A stretch of 64,000 nt of DNA. It comes from Rhizobium gallicum bv. gallicum R602sp. Its GTDB lineage: Bacteria > Pseudomonadota > Alphaproteobacteria > Rhizobiales > Rhizobiaceae. Both the position numbers and the translations under genes were made by a program. The notes beneath the pieces are model-generated. The model had not been told where the DNA came from and did not search any database. It saw only the letters and a program-made list of their open reading frames with translations. Shown here piece by piece: positions 54,518 through 63,360 of the stretch; the stretch's first letter is position 1, and each line of letters opens with the position of its first letter. The stretch is taken from positions 1,984,001 through 2,048,000 of the forward strand of contig NZ_CP006880.1 of the NCBI RefSeq assembly GCF_000816845.1, in the 5' to 3' direction.

Positions 54518-55878
54518 GCGCGGCATCTCCAATCTCGATTGATGCGGCCGGCAGCGACGATACCGCTCGACTACAAGCAGCGATCGACAAAGCGTCGGCT
54601 TCAGGCGGCGGGCGCGTGGTGCTTGAGGCCGGCATCCATATTTGCCGGGGGCTCCAGCTCAAATCCGGCGTGGATCTTCATCTGGCCGCCGGCGCGATCC
54701 TGCGTCCGGTCGCGGACTATGACGCCTATGCACATACGACCGTTTCGGTCATTGCAGAAAAATCAAACCGCGGCATGATCGTCGCCAAAAATGCGCGGCG
54801 GATAAGCCTGACCGGCTTCGGCCGCCTCGAAGCCGGTTGCGACAGCTTCATCGTCGGCGACGACAAGACGGTCGGGACATTCATCCCGGCCGATTTTCGA
54901 CCGCGCGTTGTCGTCTTCGAGGCGTGTGACGGGGTTGAGATCAGTTCCATCCATATATGCCGCTCGCCGATGTGGACGCTGCACTTTGTCGACTGCACGG
55001 ACGTTGCGGTCAGGGGAGTGAGGATCGAGAACGACCATCGTCTTCCCAATACGGACGGTATTGTTCTCGATGCATGCCGCGGCGCCATCATCGAAGATTG
55101 CCTGATATCGACCGCGGACGACGGCATTTGCCTGAAGACGAGTATGGGTCCGGCGGGTGCCGCCATAGGGCAATGCGAAAATATTCTCGTTCGCCGATGC
55201 TCGATCCAAAGCTTGAGTTGCGCCCTTAAGATCGGAACGGAAACGCATGGCGATATCACAAATGCCGTATTCGAGGATTGCAATGTCTCGGCCTCCAACC
55301 GTGCGCTCGGCGTTTTCTCGCGCGACGGCGGTCGGATATCGAACGTCAGATTTTTAAGAATTGGAGTAGAGTGCCATGAAACGCTCGACGGCTTCTGGGG
55401 TTCGGGAGAAGCCTTGACGATCAATGTTGTCGACCGCGTCGCGGCGCGGACTGCCGGGGCGATCGAGAACCTGATCGTCGAAGATATAACCGGCCGAATG
55501 GAGGGGGCGATCACTTTGATTTCGACGTCTTCCGCCGGCATTCGAAACATCCGGCTGGCGCGCATAAACCTGGTCCAGCAGCCCGGGCAACTGGGCACAG
55601 GGCAATTCTATGACCTGCGCCCGACGAATGCGGATTTGGCGCCGCGCGCCGATGGAGGCGGGCGCGCCAATGCCTGGACGCGCGGTTCGGACGGACGGGT
55701 GATCGGTCTTGAGCGCTATCCGGGAGGGATGCCAGCCGCCTATCTTTCCGGGGTCACGGGTATCTTTCTGGAAGAGGTGCTCATCAAAAGGCCAGCACCC
55801 CTGCCGCAGGGATGGAACAAGATTGACGTCGCCTTCGAAACGGCGGCACCTGATGGGAGCAGGACATGGCAGAACTGA
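54514..55878 (+). CDS. GH28-family polygalacturonase/rhamnogalacturonase-like protein
   Basis: This 454-residue right-handed beta-helix enzyme hydrolyses galacturonate linkages in pectin. It has the GH28 motifs DHRLPNTDGIVLDACRGAII (NTDG), STADDGICLKT (the catalytic DD) and CALKIGTETHGDITN in place of the usual GHG segment, which suits exo-acting or rhamnogalacturonan-type members. The N-terminal segment IDAAGSDDTARLQAAIDKAS is the family cap. It has no signal peptide. Start ATG 54514 overlaps the GH105 stop; the end overlaps the ATPase gene by 13 bases. Confidence 0.88.
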   Translation: MSAASPISIDAAGSDDTARLQAAIDKASASGGGRVVLEAGIHICRGLQLKSGVDLHLAAGAILRPVADYDAYAHTTVSVIAEKSNRGMIVAKNARRISLTGFGRLEAGCDSFIVGDDKTVGTFIPADFRPRVVVFEACDGVEISSIHICRSPMWTLHFVDCTDVAVRGVRIENDHRLPNTDGIVLDACRGAIIEDCLISTADDGICLKTSMGPAGAAIGQCENILVRRCSIQSLSCALKIGTETHGDITNAVFEDCNVSASNRALGVFSRDGGRISNVRFLRIGVECHETLDGFWGSGEALTINVVDRVAARTAGAIENLIVEDITGRMEGAITLISTSSAGIRNIRLARINLVQQPGQLGTGQFYDLRPTNADLAPRADGGGRANAWTRGSDGRVIGLERYPGGMPAAYLSGVTGIFLEEVLIKRPAPLPQGWNKIDVAFETAAPDGSRTWQN

Positions 55879-56972
55879 AGCTTTCCACCGTCAACAAGTC
55901 ATATGGCGCCATCAAGGTCCTGCATGATGTGGAACTTGATATCAAGGATGGCGAGTTCGTCGTTTTTGTGGGTCCCTCCGGATGCGGCAAGTCGACCTTG
56001 CTGCGCATCATCGCGGGTCTCGAAGACATAACATCCGGCGCAATCTCAATCGGAGGGCGCAATGTAGGCCAGCTTTCGCCCGCCGAACGCAAGATCGCCA
56101 TGGTCTTCCAGTCCTACGCGCTTTATCCGCATATGAGCGTTCGCAAGAACCTCGCTTTCGGCTTGGAGAACCTCAAGTTCAAGCGCGTCGAGATCGAGGC
56201 GCGGATTGCCGAAGCGGCCAGGATGCTGGCAATCGAACCCTATCTGGACCGGCGTCCGAAGCAACTTTCAGGCGGGCAGCGCCAGCGCGTGGCGATCGGC
56301 CGGGCAATCGTGCGCGAACCCGACATCTTTCTCTTCGACGAGCCGCTTTCGAACCTCGACGCCGCACTGCGCGTCCAGACGCGAGCCGAGATCACAAAAC
56401 TCCATCGTGAGATCAAAACCACGATGATCTACGTCACCCATGACCAGGTCGAGGCGATGACGATGGCCGACAAGATCGTCGTGCTGCGCAGCGGACAGGT
56501 AGAGCAGGTGGGCGCCCCGCTGGAATTGTTTGATCACCCGCGAAATCTCTTTGTGGCAGGCTTTCTCGGTTCTCCACGCATGAATATCATAAAGGGTAAG
56601 GTCGCCAGTATCGGGGAAAGCGGCGTTATCGTCGACGTCGGCAACGGCGGCAAGCTGATCAGTGACGTGGACCTTTCCGGGATTCAGGTCGGCCAGGCAG
56701 TGCTTGCCGGCGTCAGGCCCGCGCATTTTTCACGCTCCGGTCAAGATGGGTTGCCGTTCGTCGTCCAGTATCATGAGGGGCTTGGAACCGAAACCTATGT
56801 CTATGGCAACCTGGAGGGGCAAGACGAGCAGATCATCATTCACGAGCCAGGTCATTTCGCGCCGTCACCAGGTGACCGCGTCCTGATCAACTCCATGCCT
56901 GTGCGCGTTCATCTCTTCGATCCTGAAAGCGGCCTGGCGTTTGGCCGGCGGCAAGGCCAAGGGAGGCGCTGA
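55866..56972 (+). CDS. Sugar ABC transporter ATPase (UgpC/MsmK type)
   Basis: This is a 368-residue ATPase with Walker A GPSGCGKST, signature LSGGQRQRV, Walker B IFLFDEPLSNLD and switch His in IYVTHDQVEAMTMADKIVVL. A TOBE regulatory domain follows (about 235-360). It powers the UgpA/E-like permeases encoded next. The start ATG overlaps the GH28 gene, so enzymes and importer are one operon. Confidence 0.93.
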   Translation: MAELKLSTVNKSYGAIKVLHDVELDIKDGEFVVFVGPSGCGKSTLLRIIAGLEDITSGAISIGGRNVGQLSPAERKIAMVFQSYALYPHMSVRKNLAFGLENLKFKRVEIEARIAEAARMLAIEPYLDRRPKQLSGGQRQRVAIGRAIVREPDIFLFDEPLSNLDAALRVQTRAEITKLHREIKTTMIYVTHDQVEAMTMADKIVVLRSGQVEQVGAPLELFDHPRNLFVAGFLGSPRMNIIKGKVASIGESGVIVDVGNGGKLISDVDLSGIQVGQAVLAGVRPAHFSRSGQDGLPFVVQYHEGLGTETYVYGNLEGQDEQIIIHEPGHFAPSPGDRVLINSMPVRVHLFDPESGLAFGRRQGQGRR

Positions 56973-56973
56973 T

Positions 56974-57969
56974 ATGACGACGCCCAAGAAAGGTGCGGTC
57001 CTTTATCAGGCAGGCGAAACGATCATGCGAGTGATCGAGGCCCCCGTAAACGGAATGGAGCGCGTGCTTGGCCGGAAACGCATGCCATGGCTGTTTCTGG
57101 CACCGAATTTGGTTCTGTTCGGCATATTCACGTTCCTCCCCATCGCAATCGCCGTGGGTTACGCCTTTACGGGCGGGACGAACCTTTTCGTGTCGGACCG
57201 GCCGTTTGTCGGCTTGGACAATTTTCGCACCCTGCTTGCCTGCGATGACTATCTGAGGCCCGGAACTTGCCGGGAATCGCTTTTCTGGACGGCTGTGTGG
57301 AATACGCTTTGGTTCGTGGCATTCAACGTCGTCGCAACATTGCTCGTCGCCCTTGTAACAGCACTGATACTCAATCGAGCAATCGCCGCGCGAGGCTTCT
57401 TTAGAGCAATCTTCTTCTATCCGGTATTGCTGTCTCCCGTCGTCATCGGCCTGATCTGGAAATGGTTCCTTGATCGGAATGGGCTGCTGAACGCCTTCCT
57501 GCAGATGGTCGGCGTACCCCCGGAAATCTTCCTTTTGGATGTCGGTTGGTCGCGCTTCTTCGTCGTGGTCGTCTCCGTCTGGTTTCACATGGGTTTTTAC
57601 ACCCTCATCCTCCTTGCCGGTCTCCAGGCCATCCCGAAGGAGCTTTATGAAGCCGCCTCAATCGATGCAGCCTCGCCTCGCCGCACGCTCTTCAGGATCA
57701 CGCTGCCCCTGCTGGGGCCGAACCTTCTGGTCGTTCTGATACTTCTGATGATCAGGTCCGTCCAGATTTTCGACGAAGCCTGGGTTCTTACGAATGGCGG
57801 TGGCCCGGGCACAGCCAACAGCTTTATCGTGCAATACATCTACCAGATGGCTTTCAGCAGCGATCTGCGCCTCTTCGGCCTTGCATCCGCGGCATCGGTT
57901 CTCATGGGATTGGTGCTTTTGGTACTGACGCTGATACAGCTGCGCCTTGGCCGGCGAATGGAGTCATAA
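56974..57969 (+). CDS. Sugar ABC transporter permease (UgpA type)
   Basis: This 331-residue membrane permease has six hydrophobic helices and the EAA loop ELYEAASIDAASPRRTLFRI. The segment WLFLAPNLVLFGIFTFLPIA is the typical first transmembrane region. An N-terminal cytoplasmic stretch of about 30 residues precedes it. ATG 56974 is one base after the ATPase stop and has GGGAGG upstream. It forms the channel with the next gene product. Confidence 0.92.
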   Translation: MTTPKKGAVLYQAGETIMRVIEAPVNGMERVLGRKRMPWLFLAPNLVLFGIFTFLPIAIAVGYAFTGGTNLFVSDRPFVGLDNFRTLLACDDYLRPGTCRESLFWTAVWNTLWFVAFNVVATLLVALVTALILNRAIAARGFFRAIFFYPVLLSPVVIGLIWKWFLDRNGLLNAFLQMVGVPPEIFLLDVGWSRFFVVVVSVWFHMGFYTLILLAGLQAIPKELYEAASIDAASPRRTLFRITLPLLGPNLLVVLILLMIRSVQIFDEAWVLTNGGGPGTANSFIVQYIYQMAFSSDLRLFGLASAASVLMGLVLLVLTLIQLRLGRRMES

Positions 57970-57970
57970 A

Positions 57971-59029
57971 ATGAATAGCCTTATGAATCCCATCAGCTTT
58001 CTCACGCGCACGCGCCGGGCCGGACGCATCGATATGACCGACATACTGTCATGGATCTGGCTATTTGCCGGAACCCTTGCGGTGCTTGTTCCCGTTGTCT
58101 GGGCGGGCCTTTCCTCTCTGAAGCCGGCGGCTGAGATCACCCGGTTTCCGCCGACGCTGCTTCCCCGCGCTGCCGTCGAGCAGACTGTAGCGGGATTCGA
58201 CAAGCCGCTTAGCCTTTGGCAGGTCACCATTGACGGTGAGAAGCGCGAAATGGCGATGGTCCGCCGTATCGGTCTCAAAGCCCAAATGGTTGACCCTGTC
58301 AGTCCGCAAAAGCCCGTCAGCGTCGATGTAAAGAGTATCACGCCCGTGCAGCGGTTGACCGTGGCCACCCAAAACTACGCCGATCCATTGACGCGTTTCA
58401 ACTTCCTGACCTTCCTCAAGAACTCGGTGTTCGTCACGTTCGTCGCAACGGTTTTGACACTCCTGGTCAACGCCATGGCAGCTTTCGCATTGTCGAAATA
58501 CCGGTTTCGCGGCGACAAGACGGTTTTCGTGATCATCATTTCAACCTTGATGATCCCACTCGCCGTCGTCATGGTCCCGGCATATCTGGTGGTCGTTGGC
58601 GTTGGTCTTGCCGATAACCTGTGGGGCGTCATCCTTCCGACGATCGCCTCTCCGACGGCCGTGTTTTTGCTGCGACAATATATGCTGACAATTCCCGATG
58701 AACTCATTGAGGCTGCACGCGTTGATGCGGCCAGCGAATTTTGCATCTTCTGGCGAATCATTTTGCCGCTGACGGCACCTGCCTTGGCGGTGCTGGCGAT
58801 CTTCTCCGTCCTTTGGCGCTGGAATGATTTCCTCTGGCCGCTTATTGTCCTCAATAGTCGAGAGAATTTTACACTGCAGGTCGGCCTGAATGCATTTCAG
58901 GGAGAATTCTCGGTCCAGTGGCATTACATCCTTGCGATGACTTTTCTCAGCCTGCTCCCTGTGACGATCGTGTTCGTGTTTCTGCAGAAATACATCACCA
59001 CAGGTATTGCCGGAACCGGGATGAAGTGA
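57971..59029 (+). CDS. Sugar ABC transporter permease (UgpE type)
   Basis: This is the second permease, 352 residues, six hydrophobic helices. The EAA loop is IPDELIEAARVDAASEFCIF. Between helix 1 and helix 2 it carries a periplasmic insertion of about 80 residues (from TRFPPTLLPRAAVEQTVAGF to TVATQNYADPLTRFN), longer than in MalG/UgpE and known from some oligosaccharide importers. It starts one base after the UgpA-type stop. It is the last gene of the operon and converges on the LacI gene. Confidence 0.92.
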   Translation: MNSLMNPISFLTRTRRAGRIDMTDILSWIWLFAGTLAVLVPVVWAGLSSLKPAAEITRFPPTLLPRAAVEQTVAGFDKPLSLWQVTIDGEKREMAMVRRIGLKAQMVDPVSPQKPVSVDVKSITPVQRLTVATQNYADPLTRFNFLTFLKNSVFVTFVATVLTLLVNAMAAFALSKYRFRGDKTVFVIIISTLMIPLAVVMVPAYLVVVGVGLADNLWGVILPTIASPTAVFLLRQYMLTIPDELIEAARVDAASEFCIFWRIILPLTAPALAVLAIFSVLWRWNDFLWPLIVLNSRENFTLQVGLNAFQGEFSVQWHYILAMTFLSLLPVTIVFVFLQKYITTGIAGTGMK

Positions 59030-59035
59030 TCCCGG

Positions 59036-60073
59036 TCAGCGTGGCGACGCAATGCTGCCACGCAAAACGAGATGGCATCCCAGTTCCAGGCGGTGAGCCG
59101 GCCGCTGCGGATCATTGGCGATCAGACGCTGTTCGATCAGGGACAAGGCAGCAGCGCCGAGCCTGTCGGCCGGTACACTGATCGTCGACAATGGCGGACG
59201 ACTGAACTCGCCTCGGACGATATCATCGAATCCCAGCACGGAAATCGCCTCCGGCACGCGAATGTCACGATCAGCCAATGCCTTCAGGCATCCAAGCGCC
59301 AGATTGTCGGCGGCGCAAAAGATGGCGGTCGCCCCGCGCATTTCAGGATCCTGATCAAGCAGCGCATTGATGGCCGCCTCGCCATGTCTGGGTTCATATC
59401 CTTCAGCCTCAAGGATCATGCCGTCCAGAATAGGAAGCTGCGCGGCAAGAAACGCGTCGGAAAAGCCGTCATATCTGCGCTGGATCGTCGTGCGGCCCTT
59501 CCAGGTCAGGTGCAGAATTCGACGATGTCCGAGCGCGAGCAGATGTTCGATAGCCAGTCGCGCTCCGAAGCGGTTTTCCGGCGTGACCGTATCGACCAGC
59601 ATGGCCGGATCCTCGCCGTTTATGATGACGACGGGCATGCCGGCAGAAGCAAGACTTCGGATGAGTTCCGGCTGATCGTCGTTCAAGATCACGATACCAT
59701 CAGCACGCTCCGAAAGCGCAATCTGTCTTACCTGATTACCATCGATTCTCCGGCCGGTGCTGACAAAGGGTACGGTTCTGATCCCGCGTCGCTCACATTC
59801 CTTCCGAAGGCCGTTGAGGATCGTCCAACTCACCAAGTTGAGGTCACTTTGCGGAGCGGCATCGTCGGGAATTGCAAGAAGCAAGACGCGCAACGCGGCA
59901 ATTGTCGCCCTCTTCCTTCGGCGCTCGAGATAACCCAGACGTTTTGCTGAATTCAAAACCCTCTCACGCACTTCGATCGTGAGTGGGGCGGTTCCGTTCA
60001 GGGCGTGCGAGGCCGTGCTGAGGGACACATCCGCATCGCGCGCGACATCTTTGAGATTGACTTTGCGTTCCAC
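59036..60073 (-). CDS. LacI-family transcriptional repressor of the pectic-oligosaccharide island
   Basis: This 345-residue repressor has the LacI helix-turn-helix and hinge (NLKDVARDADVSLSTASHAL, TIEVRERVLNSAKRLGYLER) and a periplasmic-binding-like effector domain (FVSTGRRIDGNQVRQIALSE, GATAIFCAADNLALGCLKAL). It converges on the importer operon. Two identical palindromes in the divergent promoter region at 50.7-50.9 kb are the obvious candidate targets. The inducer is probably a sugar or oligosaccharide brought in by the importer. Confidence 0.92.
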   Translation of the reverse strand: MERKVNLKDVARDADVSLSTASHALNGTAPLTIEVRERVLNSAKRLGYLERRRKRATIAALRVLLLAIPDDAAPQSDLNLVSWTILNGLRKECERRGIRTVPFVSTGRRIDGNQVRQIALSERADGIVILNDDQPELIRSLASAGMPVVIINGEDPAMLVDTVTPENRFGARLAIEHLLALGHRRILHLTWKGRTTIQRRYDGFSDAFLAAQLPILDGMILEAEGYEPRHGEAAINALLDQDPEMRGATAIFCAADNLALGCLKALADRDIRVPEAISVLGFDDIVRGEFSRPPLSTISVPADRLGAAALSLIEQRLIANDPQRPAHRLELGCHLVLRGSIASPR

Positions 60074-60126
60074 TTTTCCGTCACGAGTTCTAATCGCGCC
60101 TTCGAAGGCATGTGAGCTAACTCGAT

Positions 60127-60142
60127 GTTTTTACATAAAAAC
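60127..60142. promoter_or_regulatory. Candidate operator upstream of the LacI gene
   Basis: GTTTTTA and TAAAAAC flank CA, the same 7-2-7 layout and CA centre as the two operators at 50.7-50.9 kb but with different arms. It lies 54 bases before the lacI-family start and may serve autoregulation. It could also simply be AT-rich promoter DNA. Confidence 0.35.
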
Positions 60143-60525
60143 TTTCAAAAAGCCATGTGTATTATGCCAATAATTTGCCGTTCTCCGACGAAGATCGACC
60201 GCAAAGCTGCCGAAGGAGATCTGGTCGCGGCGATCTTTGCGGTCGCCGCAACGCTGAGGTGGGTCGGTCTTCCGTCGTTGCTCGGGCTGGCGGAGGACGT
60301 CGAGGAAGGCCTGGCGCCCTGCGATCTCTGCTTTCGTCACGACCGTTCATGGCATAGATCGAAGCGCTGCCGACGAGGGTGTTGTGGCGCTCGGAGCCGC
60401 AATATTGGCGCCCATGCCGTCCGAGAGCCCGAGTAGAGGAAAGGACGACCTCGTAAGGACTTGACCAAGAGGCTTGGCTTCGGGAAGCGTGCGCGCATCA
60501 GGCGACTTCCTGCCCCGCCAATTGG
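60143..60525 (-). other. Intergenic stretch with possible decayed coding sequence
   Basis: Read on the minus strand, two pieces look protein-like: GQVLTRSSFPLLGLSDGMGA (about 60470-60411) and AEIAGRQAFLDVLRQPEQRR (about 60331-60272). They are in different frames with stops between them and have no start or ribosome-binding site. I cannot name the parent family. It is probably the remains of a lost gene between the LacI gene and the aldolase-like gene. Confidence 0.3.
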
Positions 60526-61605
60526 TCAAACAATTTTTCCACGTGCGACGACGGGCCAGATGTCCGGTCCAGTCCGATCGCCACTCGTCACCATGACCGC
60601 GTCAACCATATTGGTGACGACGCAGACATGATTTGGCACGATCCGCACCTTGTCCCCGACCTTAAGGCCGATCGCGCCCCTGCTGACCAGCCTTCCATGC
60701 TCTTCCGAAAGCTGGTCGATCGTAACGTCGTCGCGTCCGAGCACATGACCGTAACCTGCAAGGCCGAGCAAGTCTGAGGTCAGCGTCTTGGATCCGGCGT
60801 CGATCACGGCTCGATCCGGTGCGGGAACGGAGACGACGGTGGCGAGCACGTTCAGTGCACAGTCCTCCCAGCCGCAGACGCCGCGCGCCACGAGCGATCG
60901 GTCATTGTAGACATAGGTTCCGGGACGATACTCCGTCGTTATCGGGGACTCGGCCGCATGCATCATGGACGGCGTACCGCCTGAGGAAACAACCGGAACG
61001 GTGAGGCCGCGCGCATTGATGCGAGTAGTGGCCTGCCGCATGAAACGTTCGACCTGCGCCTCGCCGCCTGCCGGCGGATAAGTCATCAACCCGCCGAAAA
61101 CGAGGCCGGGAGCCGCCTGGATCGCGACAGCCAAGTTCTCGGCCTCCTCGACCGTGGCTACGCCGCAGCGGTTTGCGCCCGTATTACATTCCACGAGCAC
61201 CGCCAGCGGCGCAGGCGCGGCATGGAAGGCCGACGACAACCCGTCGACGACCGCGCGGCTATCGGCGACGACCGACAGATTTACTTTTTCGGCCAACGCC
61301 TTCAGGCGCTCCAGCTTGGCCGCACCCATAATATTGTAGGTGATCAGTACGTCGCGTATGGCGTTGCTGCCGCAAACCATCGCCTCGGCTTCCGAAACCT
61401 TCTGGCAGGTGATGCCGATCGCGCCCGCTGCAAGCTGCATCTCTGCGACGGCTGGCAACTTGTGTGTCTTGATGTGAGGGCGCACACGCAGACCGTGGCT
61501 GTCTGCATAATCCTGGAAGCGCTGGATGTTCCGCTTCGCGATGTCGAGATCGATAAGCACCGCCGGCGTGTCGATCGCCGTCAAATCTTTAGACGAGAAG
61601 GGCAT
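60526..61605 (-). CDS. D-threonine aldolase-type PLP enzyme (alanine racemase fold)
   Basis: This is a 359-residue fold-type III PLP enzyme of the D-threonine aldolase / D-serine dehydratase-like family, which cleaves or dehydrates D-beta-hydroxy amino acids. The PLP Lys is in RVRPHIKTHKLPAVAEMQ, the glycine-rich phosphate site in VPVVSSGGTPSM, and the metal-binding His-x-Cys in IVPNHVCVV. ATG 61605 was chosen because the family N-terminus (DTPAVLIDLDIAKRN) follows 11 residues later; the frame is open to 61743. It is divergent from a polar amino-acid importer, which suggests uptake and breakdown of the same compound. Confidence 0.88.
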   Translation of the reverse strand: MPFSSKDLTAIDTPAVLIDLDIAKRNIQRFQDYADSHGLRVRPHIKTHKLPAVAEMQLAAGAIGITCQKVSEAEAMVCGSNAIRDVLITYNIMGAAKLERLKALAEKVNLSVVADSRAVVDGLSSAFHAAPAPLAVLVECNTGANRCGVATVEEAENLAVAIQAAPGLVFGGLMTYPPAGGEAQVERFMRQATTRINARGLTVPVVSSGGTPSMMHAAESPITTEYRPGTYVYNDRSLVARGVCGWEDCALNVLATVVSVPAPDRAVIDAGSKTLTSDLLGLAGYGHVLGRDDVTIDQLSEEHGRLVSRGAIGLKVGDKVRIVPNHVCVVTNMVDAVMVTSGDRTGPDIWPVVARGKIV

Positions 61606-61688
61606 GGGAGCCTCTGAAAACCGTATGGGAATGCTGCACTGCCGGAAACCTGTCGTCAATCGACGCTGCATCTTTATGGCAGAACCTA

Positions 61689-61760
61689 TTGACAAGTCAT
61701 TCCTCATACCTCTTGATATGTCAATCCAATAACACAGACACATGTCCGATATATTGGATT
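61689..61760. promoter_or_regulatory. Inverted repeats in the promoter region between the aldolase-like gene and the amino-acid importer
   Basis: AATCCAATA (61723-61731) and TATTGGATT (61752-61760) are a perfect 9-bp inverted pair 20 bases apart. TTGACA (61689-61694) and TGTCAA (61719-61724) form a second pair. TTGACA may also be a -35 box for the importer. The pattern suggests binding of a dimeric regulator encoded elsewhere. Confidence 0.45.
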
Positions 61761-61791
61761 ATCAGAAAAACGGTCAATCAAGGGGAACACG

Positions 61792-62634
61792 ATGACCAAT
61801 TCCGTCCTCGCCGGCACGATGTCGCTGGCCGTCGCCACAGCTCTGTTTTCCACCCCCGTCCTCGCCGATGGCAGCAAGCTCGACGAAGTGCTCGCCCGCG
61901 GCCATCTTGTCCTTGGCACGGGTAGCACCAACGCGCCCTGGCACTTCAAGAGCGCAGACGACAAGCTTCAGGGCTTCGACGTCGATATGGGTCATATCAT
62001 CGCCAAGGCACTCTTCGGCGATCCCGAAAAAATCGAATATGTGAACCAGTCCTCCGACGCCCGCATACCAAACATAACGACAGGCAAGGTCGACATCACC
62101 TGCCAATTCATGACCGTAACTGGCGAACGCGCTCAGCAGGTTGCCTTCACCATTCCTTACTATCGCGAAGGTGTGGGTCTGATGCTCAAAGCGGACGGAA
62201 AATATGCTGATTATGCCGCACTGAAGGCGGCTGGTTCGTCCGTCACCGTCTCGGTCCTGCAAAATGTCTATGCCGAGGCCATGGTGCATGCTGCTCTGCC
62301 GGAGGCGAAGGTAGACCAGTATGAATCCGTGGACCTCATTTATCAGGCGCTGGAATCTGGACGCGCCGATACAGTTGCGACAGACCAGTCTTCGCTCGCC
62401 TGGTACATGACGCAGAATCCGGACCGTTACAAGGATGCCGGCTACGGCTGGAACCCGCAAACCTACGCCTGCGGCGTCAAGCGCGGCGATCAGGATTGGC
62501 TGAACTTCGTCAACACCGCTCTGCACGAAGCCATGACCGGCGTTGAGTTCGACGCTTACGCCAAGTCTTTCAAAACCTGGTTCGGCAAAGATCTAACCCC
62601 GCCTCAGATCGGCTTCCCGGTCGAATTCAAATAA
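61792..62634 (+). CDS. Polar amino-acid ABC transporter substrate-binding protein (family 3)
   Basis: This 280-residue periplasmic protein starts with a signal peptide (AGTMSLAVATALFSTPVLAD, cut after VLA). The family-3 fold is clear in LVLGTGSTNAPWHFKSADDK, LQGFDVDMGHIIAKALFG and GKVDITCQFMTVTGERAQQV. The ligand is likely a polar amino acid or derivative. GGGG lies before ATG 61792. A strong hairpin follows its stop, then the two permease genes. Confidence 0.92.
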   Translation: MTNSVLAGTMSLAVATALFSTPVLADGSKLDEVLARGHLVLGTGSTNAPWHFKSADDKLQGFDVDMGHIIAKALFGDPEKIEYVNQSSDARIPNITTGKVDITCQFMTVTGERAQQVAFTIPYYREGVGLMLKADGKYADYAALKAAGSSVTVSVLQNVYAEAMVHAALPEAKVDQYESVDLIYQALESGRADTVATDQSSLAWYMTQNPDRYKDAGYGWNPQTYACGVKRGDQDWLNFVNTALHEAMTGVEFDAYAKSFKTWFGKDLTPPQIGFPVEFK

Positions 62635-62643
62635 CAGCCGTGT

Positions 62644-62667
62644 GGAGCGGGACCTGTTTCCCGCTCC
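62644..62667 (+). terminator. Hairpin after the family-3 binding-protein gene
   Basis: GGAGCGGGA (62644-62652) and TCCCGCTCC (62659-62667) make a perfect 9-bp stem with a six-base loop, ten bases after the stop. There is no U-run, so partial termination or mRNA protection is likely. Confidence 0.7.
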
Positions 62668-62691
62668 CTCGGCCTCAGGGGAAGGCACGCC

Positions 62692-63354
62692 ATGGGTTAC
62701 ACTCTGAATTTCGCCGCCGTTTGGCGTAATTTCGATTTTCTGTTGAGCGGGCTCGCGCTGAGCCTTGGCCTTGCGGTGATCTCGATCGTGATTGGAGCGG
62801 TGATCGGCCTGTTTTCGGCCTTCGCACTGACGGCGAAGAACCGCTACGGGCTCGCAGCAGCGCAGGTCTATGTCACGGTGATCCGCAACCTGCCGATCCT
62901 CGTTCTGGTGCTATTTGCCTATTTCGCGCTGCCGCAGATGGGCGTCCGCCTCGATAAATTGGAAAGCTTCGTGCTGGTTTTGTCCCTATACTCGGGTGCT
63001 TATCTCGCCGAAGTATTCCGGGCCGGATTATTGTCAATTCCGGCAGGTCTGACGGAAGCCGGGCTCGCCATCGGCCTGACGGGGTTGCAGATCCGCAGTT
63101 CCATCATTGCTCCACTGATGCTGCGTAACGTGCTGCCGTCTCTGTCTTCAACGATCATTTCGCTCTTCAAGGACACTTCGCTCGCCGCCGCCATCGCCGT
63201 GCCCGAGCTGACATTTGCGGCCCGCAAGATCAACGTCGAGAGCTTCCGCGTCGTAGAAACCTGGATGGTCACGTCCGCCCTCTATGTCGCAACCTGTTTT
63301 TTCATCGCCGCCTTGATGCGTTTCGTCGAGGGCCGCCTGGCCCTGCCGAGGTAA
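62692..63354 (+). CDS. Amino-acid ABC transporter permease (HisQ/GlnP type)
   Basis: This 220-residue inner-membrane subunit has five hydrophobic helices. The conserved VYVTVIRNLPILVLVLFAYF and the EAA-type loop GLTEAGLAIGLTGLQIRSSI are diagnostic of the HisMQ family. ATG 62692 has AGGGGAAGG upstream. It is six bases before the second permease gene. Confidence 0.93.
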   Translation: MGYTLNFAAVWRNFDFLLSGLALSLGLAVISIVIGAVIGLFSAFALTAKNRYGLAAAQVYVTVIRNLPILVLVLFAYFALPQMGVRLDKLESFVLVLSLYSGAYLAEVFRAGLLSIPAGLTEAGLAIGLTGLQIRSSIIAPLMLRNVLPSLSSTIISLFKDTSLAAAIAVPELTFAARKINVESFRVVETWMVTSALYVATCFFIAALMRFVEGRLALPR

Positions 63355-63360
63355 GCCCGG

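Noticed and set aside
60125..60436. 103-codon plus-strand frame starting in the lacI-type promoter
   Set aside because: Starts inside the candidate operator, is Arg/Cys-rich at its end and overlaps minus-strand remnants; not supported.
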